Source: Muribaculaceae bacterium
GTDB lineage: Bacteria; Bacteroidota; Bacteroidia; Bacteroidales; Muribaculaceae
Length of the DNA stretch: 64,000 nucleotides
Assembly (NCBI GenBank): GCA_017405965.1
Contig: JAFQZK010000009.1
Coordinates: 44,520 to 108,519, forward strand
Direction: 5' to 3'
Shown here: positions 60,638-64,000 of the stretch, piece after piece
How the letters are laid out: each line of letters opens with the position of its first letter
Position numbering within the stretch: the stretch's first letter is position 1
Position numbers and translations under genes: made by a program
The notes under the pieces: generated by a model
Seen by the model: the letters and a program-made list of their open reading frames with translations, nothing else
Told to the model about the DNA's origin: nothing
Database searches by the model: none

Positions 60638-62088
60638 TAACCAAAGAAGAAGTTCTGCAGCTATTGAGTAGTACAGAAACATATAGAATCGAGCGAACTA
60701 CGTCGATACGTGACATGGACAAGTTCCAGGAAGCCATCTGTGCTTTTTCCAACGACTTGCCCAATTCTCGCAAGAAAGGCTATCTGATTATCGGAGCTTA
60801 CGATGATGGTTCTTTGTCTGGCCTGAAAGTGGATGATAACCTGCTAAAAAACATTTCGTCAATCCGTTCAAACGGCAACATCCTGCCGGTGCCTGTCATG
60901 TCGGTGGATCGCTTTGAATATAATGATGGTGACTTGTTGGTTGTTGAGGTGTCGCCCTCGTTTGTGCCTCCAGTACGCTACCGTGGCCGCACTTTTATTC
61001 GCATTGGCCCACGCCGTGACGTTGCTTCAGAAACCGAAGAACGCATTCTCATGGAGAAACGCACCTCGTTTATGGCGACATTCGATGCTACTCCTTGCTT
61101 CTCTGCAAAAATCTCTGACATAGACACAGATCTTATAAAGAACGAATATCTGCCCAAGATTATAGACCCCGAATTGCTCACTGATGACGACCGCGACATC
61201 AAGGAGCAAATGGCTTCAATTCATCTATATGATATGGAACATGACCGCCCCACCAATGCGGCAGTTATTCTGTTTGGCAAAGACCCGAAATTCTTCATGC
61301 ACGGTGCCTACGTCCAGTATGTTCACTTTGCTGGCACCGATAATGGATCTGAGATACTCAACGAACGAGTACTCAAAGGAGGCCTAGCAAAGATGCTGCC
61401 TGTGCTGGAGAGCTTTGTCCGCGATGCTGTCGTGACCTCTCGCCCTGTTCCTATCAGTATGCTGCGCGAGCAAACGGTGTATAACTACCCCGAGCTGGCT
61501 TTAAGGGAACTCCTGATGAACGCATGTATGCACCGCGACTATCAGTCGAATACGCCCATCCGTTTCTATCAATATAGCGACCGCATAGAGATATTGAACG
61601 CTGGTGGACTGTATGGCGAGGCTCGTCCCGAGAACTTTCCGACTGTTAATGACTATCGCAATCCCATCATTGCAGAGGCGATGAAGGCTTTGCGCTATGT
61701 CAATATGTTCAATCGTGGAATTGATCGTGTGATGACCATGCTCAAGGAAAATGGCAATCCCGAACCAATATTCAAGGTTGATAAGATTACGGTCTTTGAG
61801 GCGATAGTGAAGCCATCTTTGTCAATTAACTTAGTCAATAATGAAGAAAAAGTGACTAAGTTGGTGACTAAGACGGTGACGAAACAAACAGAAATAGTCA
61901 ACGAAATTTTAGCGTTCTGCGGGATGCCGAGAACGTTGACCGAGATAATGGAGCATGTGGGCTTGAAACACCGCTCCAATACTAAGCAGCGGTATATAGA
62001 TCCTTTGCTGCAAAACGGCTTCCTTATAATGACAATTCCCGACAAACCTAATAGTCGGAATCAGAGGTATAAGAGAGCTTCATCTTAG
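60634..62088 (+). CDS. AlbA_2/ATPase-like DNA-binding protein in R-M operon
   Basis: A 484-residue protein. Residues about 20-140 form an AlbA_2 (Schlafen-like) domain (RGRTFIRIGPRRDVASETEE). Residues 280-350 form a HATPase-like fold (ALRELLMNACMHRDYQSNTPIRFY, DRIEILNAGGLYG). A VTK-rich linker (TKLVTKTVTKQTEIV near 407-421) leads to a C-terminal winged helix (RTLTEIMEHVGLKHRSNTKQRYIDPLL). Proteins of this type are often found between hsdM and hsdS and are annotated as putative transcriptional regulators or ATP-binding proteins. It overlaps hsdM by ATGA, so it is translated with it. A regulatory or accessory role in restriction is likely but unproven. Confidence 0.85.
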   Translation: MITKEEVLQLLSSTETYRIERTTSIRDMDKFQEAICAFSNDLPNSRKKGYLIIGAYDDGSLSGLKVDDNLLKNISSIRSNGNILPVPVMSVDRFEYNDGDLLVVEVSPSFVPPVRYRGRTFIRIGPRRDVASETEERILMEKRTSFMATFDATPCFSAKISDIDTDLIKNEYLPKIIDPELLTDDDRDIKEQMASIHLYDMEHDRPTNAAVILFGKDPKFFMHGAYVQYVHFAGTDNGSEILNERVLKGGLAKMLPVLESFVRDAVVTSRPVPISMLREQTVYNYPELALRELLMNACMHRDYQSNTPIRFYQYSDRIEILNAGGLYGEARPENFPTVNDYRNPIIAEAMKALRYVNMFNRGIDRVMTMLKENGNPEPIFKVDKITVFEAIVKPSLSINLVNNEEKVTKLVTKTVTKQTEIVNEILAFCGMPRTLTEIMEHVGLKHRSNTKQRYIDPLLQNGFLIMTIPDKPNSRNQRYKRASS

Positions 62089-62169
62089 TCATATAACTCA
62101 GTCACTTATCTTAGTCACAAAAGTTGACAAAGATAAAGATAGTGACATGGATAATAGACACAAACAATA

Positions 62170-62613
62170 ATGACAGCTGAAGAACTGATTGATTATATTG
62201 AAAAGGAATGTAAGCCCCTGTCTATTGGCATCATAGACAGACTTTGCAAACGTGCAATGCGCATAATGAATTCTAATTTAGGATTCATCATTGGAGATGA
62301 TTATCCAAAAACGTTTACGTTTATTGATTTTCTTGCATGCGAGATTCAGTCTAAAACCTACGATGAAATTTTCTTTCCTGGCAGGTTACTTGAAGATTAC
62401 ATTGAAGAAACTCTGGATAATGAATATGAGAAGTTGCCTTATATTGAAAAACTGGTTCTGTCATATTCTGATTTCACATTAGAATTAGGTTATGATGATT
62501 ATGAGCCGTGCAATCCGCGACCTCTCATTTACTCTCGTTTTCACTCAATGTTAAACAATCATTGGGCTACATCAAAAAAGATTCTAAAGTATTTGAGAAC
62601 AATAAGCTGGTAA
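62170..62613 (+). CDS. small protein of unknown function in R-M operon
   Basis: A 147-residue acidic protein (MTAEELIDYIEKECKPLSIG...) without signal peptide or recognisable domain. It lies between the AlbA_2 gene and hsdS; its stop (62611-62613) is 2 bp before the hsdS ATG, so translation is coupled. Codons are AT-rich like hsdS. Confidence 0.55.
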   Translation: MTAEELIDYIEKECKPLSIGIIDRLCKRAMRIMNSNLGFIIGDDYPKTFTFIDFLACEIQSKTYDEIFFPGRLLEDYIEETLDNEYEKLPYIEKLVLSYSDFTLELGYDDYEPCNPRPLIYSRFHSMLNNHWATSKKILKYLRTISW

Positions 62614-62615
62614 CT

Positions 62616-63194
62616 ATGTTTCTGATTGATACTATAGACCATTTCATATCAGGTGATTGGGGAGAAGAAACTCTAACAGCTGAATCGCCAAAAGCTACAT
62701 ATTGTGTGAGAGGAGCAGACATTAACAATGTTAATGCGCATTCCTTTTACGGAACGCCATTACGATATGTCGCCCGATCGTCATTTGATAATAAACAATT
62801 GCAAGCTGGTGACATCGTTATTGAGAAATCAGGTGGCAGTCCAACACAATCAACAGGACGTACTGCGTTTATTTCACAACAATGTATAGACGAACTTCAA
62901 GATGTGGTATGCTCAAATTTTTGTGCCGCCTTTCGTGTAAAAGAAAACTGGAATTCAAAGTATGTATTCTATTATATGCAACATGTTTATAATAGTGGGG
63001 TTTTCTTTAACTTCGAGGGCAAAACATCAGGGCTTCGAAATCTTCAAATTGAAAACGCTTTCAAGTCAATACCCATAGAACACATTGACAAACCCATTCA
63101 AGATAGGATTGTCCACATGTTGGATAAAATAGAATCTCTAATTGTGCTTAAGAATGCGATAAATCGCAATTTACCTGTCCGTTCAGCAGCATAG
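62616..63194 (+). CDS. hsdS: type I specificity subunit, first half (single TRD)
   Basis: A 192-residue HsdS half with one target-recognition domain (ISGDWGEETLTAESPKATYCVRGADI, DIVIEKSGGSPTQSTGRTAFIS) and one conserved helix (IDKPIQDRIVHMLDKIESLIVLKNAINRNL). Normal HsdS has two TRDs and about 400-450 residues. After INRNL the frame leaves HsdS and ends PVRSAA. A natural subunit would continue with EQxAxxLYDYWF, and this continuation is found in inverted orientation at 63870. The start at 62616 is 2 bp after the upstream stop. As it stands, the product can give only a truncated subunit, which in some systems acts as a dimer or is inactive. Confidence 0.9.
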   Translation: MFLIDTIDHFISGDWGEETLTAESPKATYCVRGADINNVNAHSFYGTPLRYVARSSFDNKQLQAGDIVIEKSGGSPTQSTGRTAFISQQCIDELQDVVCSNFCAAFRVKENWNSKYVFYYMQHVYNSGVFFNFEGKTSGLRNLQIENAFKSIPIEHIDKPIQDRIVHMLDKIESLIVLKNAINRNLPVRSAA

Positions 63195-63891
63195 GCAGCA
63201 ATTCATCGCGCATCTTTAATAGGCTTATAATTGATTGAGAATTGATTTCAATTTCATTGAAAACTGGTGAAATCAAATCATCAAATTTGCGAATAATCGT
63301 TTCTCCAGGGTAAACAATGAGTATTTTCTCAAATTCTCCTTTGCTCATATTCGGCAGTATATTGCCTATTTTCGCATTTGCATAGCTGAAATACAATTTG
63401 ATTCCATAATACAAAAACACAGCATTGGATTTATGTTTGAATCTTATCGAATTAATTTGTTGATTCGTTTGAACTTTTGTTCCAGCAAAACCGATTACTC
63501 CAGGCGTACCTATACATGAGCAAAATAATGAACCCTTTGGAAGATACTTTGACGATTGAGCATCTGCTCCTTTCAACGAAAGATTTCTAGATGTTTCAAA
63601 GACAAAATAATGACCTCTAATGTCGTCTATTGTAACAAATGGTATATCTTCACCAAAGTTCGTTTCATCTGAAGTTGATGGCGTCTTACCTGTTACAATG
63701 TCTGCCTCAACATCTGAAATAAAACAATCTTTCCATCCAATAGGGATGCAGCGCTTCAATGCCTCATTCCAAACCATTTCGCCGCCGCTTGACTTGTAGG
63801 GTTTGCCTTCATGGTTCGGGAAGTCAAACTGGATGAACCAATAGTCGTATAGCTGGTGTGCGACCTGCTCTAAATTGCGATTTATATTATA
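63148..63891 (-). CDS. silent inverted hsdS second half
   Basis: An open minus-strand frame of 247 codons without its own clear start. It reads INRNLEQVAHQLYDYWFIQ, then FDFPNHEGKPYKSSGGEMVWNEALKRCIPIGW (the conserved linker before a second TRD), then a TRD (GKTPSTSDETNFGEDIPFVTIDDI) and a final conserved helix ending LLKMRDELLPMLLNGQV. The ATG of MVWNEAL (63777) could be used only as an internal start, so the cassette is probably not expressed in this orientation. Its INRNL coincides exactly with the end of the expressed half in the 15-bp inverted repeat. Confidence 0.85.
   Translation of the reverse strand, partial: YNINRNLEQVAHQLYDYWFIQFDFPNHEGKPYKSSGGEMVWNEALKRCIPIGWKDCFISDVEADIVTGKTPSTSDETNFGEDIPFVTIDDIRGHYFVFETSRNLSLKGADAQSSKYLPKGSLFCSCIGTPGVIGFAGTKVQTNQQINSIRFKHKSNAVFLYYGIKLYFSYANAKIGNILPNMSKGEFEKILIVYPGETIIRKFDDLISPVFNEIEINSQSIISLLKMRDELLPMLLNGQVNCDLSHS
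63159..63173 (+). repeat. inverted repeat left, hsdS inversion site
   Basis: ATAAATCGCAATTTA, encoding INRNL in the hsdS frame. Perfect inverted match at 63871-63885. Confidence 0.9.
63871..63885 (-). repeat. inverted repeat right, hsdS inversion site
   Basis: TAAATTGCGATTTAT on the plus strand, the exact reverse complement of the left repeat. The core is itself nearly palindromic (AAATCGCAATTT). Confidence 0.9.
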
Positions 63892-63920
63892 TTAAGGGTT
63901 CAAATTTAATTACAATCGCA

Positions 63921-64000
63921 ATGAAAGAGAAGATAATTGAAATGGTCATGAATGGGATGATCGATTGCCTGACTGGGGCGCAGCTGGAACGATTACAGGG
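63921..64000 (+). CDS. start of a gene, probably a tyrosine-type DNA recombinase (partial)
   Basis: An ORF begins with ATG at 63921 and runs off the window after 26 codons (MKEKIIEMVMNGMIDCLTGAQ). It starts 35 bp after the right inverted repeat. N-termini of this style occur in the site-specific integrases that accompany invertible hsdS genes in Bacteroidales, and its position is exactly where an invertase is expected. No catalytic residue lies in the visible part, so the assignment is an inference from position and N-terminal character. Confidence 0.45.
   Translation, partial: MKEKIIEMVMNGMIDCLTGAQLERLQ

Larger units (their letters stand above)
63159..63885. other. predicted invertible DNA segment (727 bp)
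   Basis: Bounded by the perfect 15-bp inverted repeats. Inversion puts GAGCAGGTCGCACACCAG directly behind the left repeat and continues the hsdS frame without a break: 186 codons of the first half end exactly at 63173, followed by 232 codons of the second half before the right repeat. The joined product (over 420 residues) has the usual two-TRD HsdS order. Confidence 0.85.

Overview
The window looks like a chromosomal segment of a gut-type Bacteroidales bacterium, probably Muribaculaceae or Prevotellaceae. This rests on gene content and signals rather than a database match. The clues are a fused SecDF, DUF4834 and DUF5683 proteins, dockerin-tailed secreted M6 and C10 proteases, a reverse rubrerythrin next to a solo rubredoxin domain, and Bacteroidetes-type promoters (TTTG, 19-21 bp, TAnnTTTG) in front of many genes, with almost no Shine-Dalgarno sequences. 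From 1 to about 50.6 kb the composition is even and moderately GC-rich. From about 50.66 kb to the end it is clearly AT-richer and looks like an acquired island next to a tRNA-Leu gene.

Layout. 0-7.3 kb (minus strand): a GNAT-like protein, a zinc-ribbon membrane protein with a tiny downstream membrane ORF, a secreted protein, and an esterase-psuK-psuG operon for pseudouridine breakdown. 7.3-11.6 kb (plus): a short-chain dehydrogenase, ribF, upp and nadB; upp can re-use the uracil released by PsuG. 11.6-12.6 kb: a 132-bp MITE-like element with perfect 19-bp ends, then a lipoprotein and a small membrane protein. 12.6-14.4 kb (minus): psd, pssA and DUF4834 (phosphatidylethanolamine synthesis). 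14.6-17.2 kb: a three-gene set with a von Willebrand A protein and a large coiled-coil protein of unknown role. 17.3-20.2 kb (minus): a NagB-like/PIG-L fusion and a CPBP protease. 20.2-24.6 kb: an esterase, a hairpin-rich 120-bp tandem array, a MATE transporter, superoxide dismutase and a secreted cysteine-hydrolase-like protein. 24.6-28.6 kb: a GIN-domain lipoprotein, mscL, gap, the rubredoxin domain, reverse rubrerythrin and tRNA-Arg(CCT). 28.6-35 kb (minus): secDF, then a polytopic 4Fe-4S protein with a Tat-exported aldo/keto reductase. 35.2-44.4 kb (minus): a C10 protease and three tandem paralogous M6 metalloproteases, all with C-terminal dockerin-like repeats. 44.4-50.4 kb: a 68-bp tandem array, then parA-parB-DUF5683-lytic transglycosylase, with tcdA convergent.

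Island, 50.66-64 kb: tRNA-Leu(CAA), an LRR protein without a signal peptide, two unknown genes, and a type I restriction-modification operon (hsdR, hsdM, an AlbA_2/ATPase-like gene, an unknown gene, hsdS). The end of the window holds the most interesting structure. The expressed hsdS stops after one target-recognition domain. A second hsdS half lies inverted just downstream, and the two are bounded by a perfect 15-bp inverted repeat (63159-63173 and 63871-63885) that encodes the same INRNL peptide in both halves. Flipping the 727-bp segment would join the halves in frame into a two-domain specificity subunit. A partial gene that may encode the recombinase begins at 63921 and runs off the window. 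This has the form of a phase-variable type I R-M system.

Other unusual features: 9-bp-period intergenic arrays (CTAGAnnnn next to psuK and upp; GACGGAnnn elsewhere), a promoter-terminator pair that could make a roughly 65-nt RNA in front of the C10 protease, and a NagB-like domain that has lost two catalytic residues.
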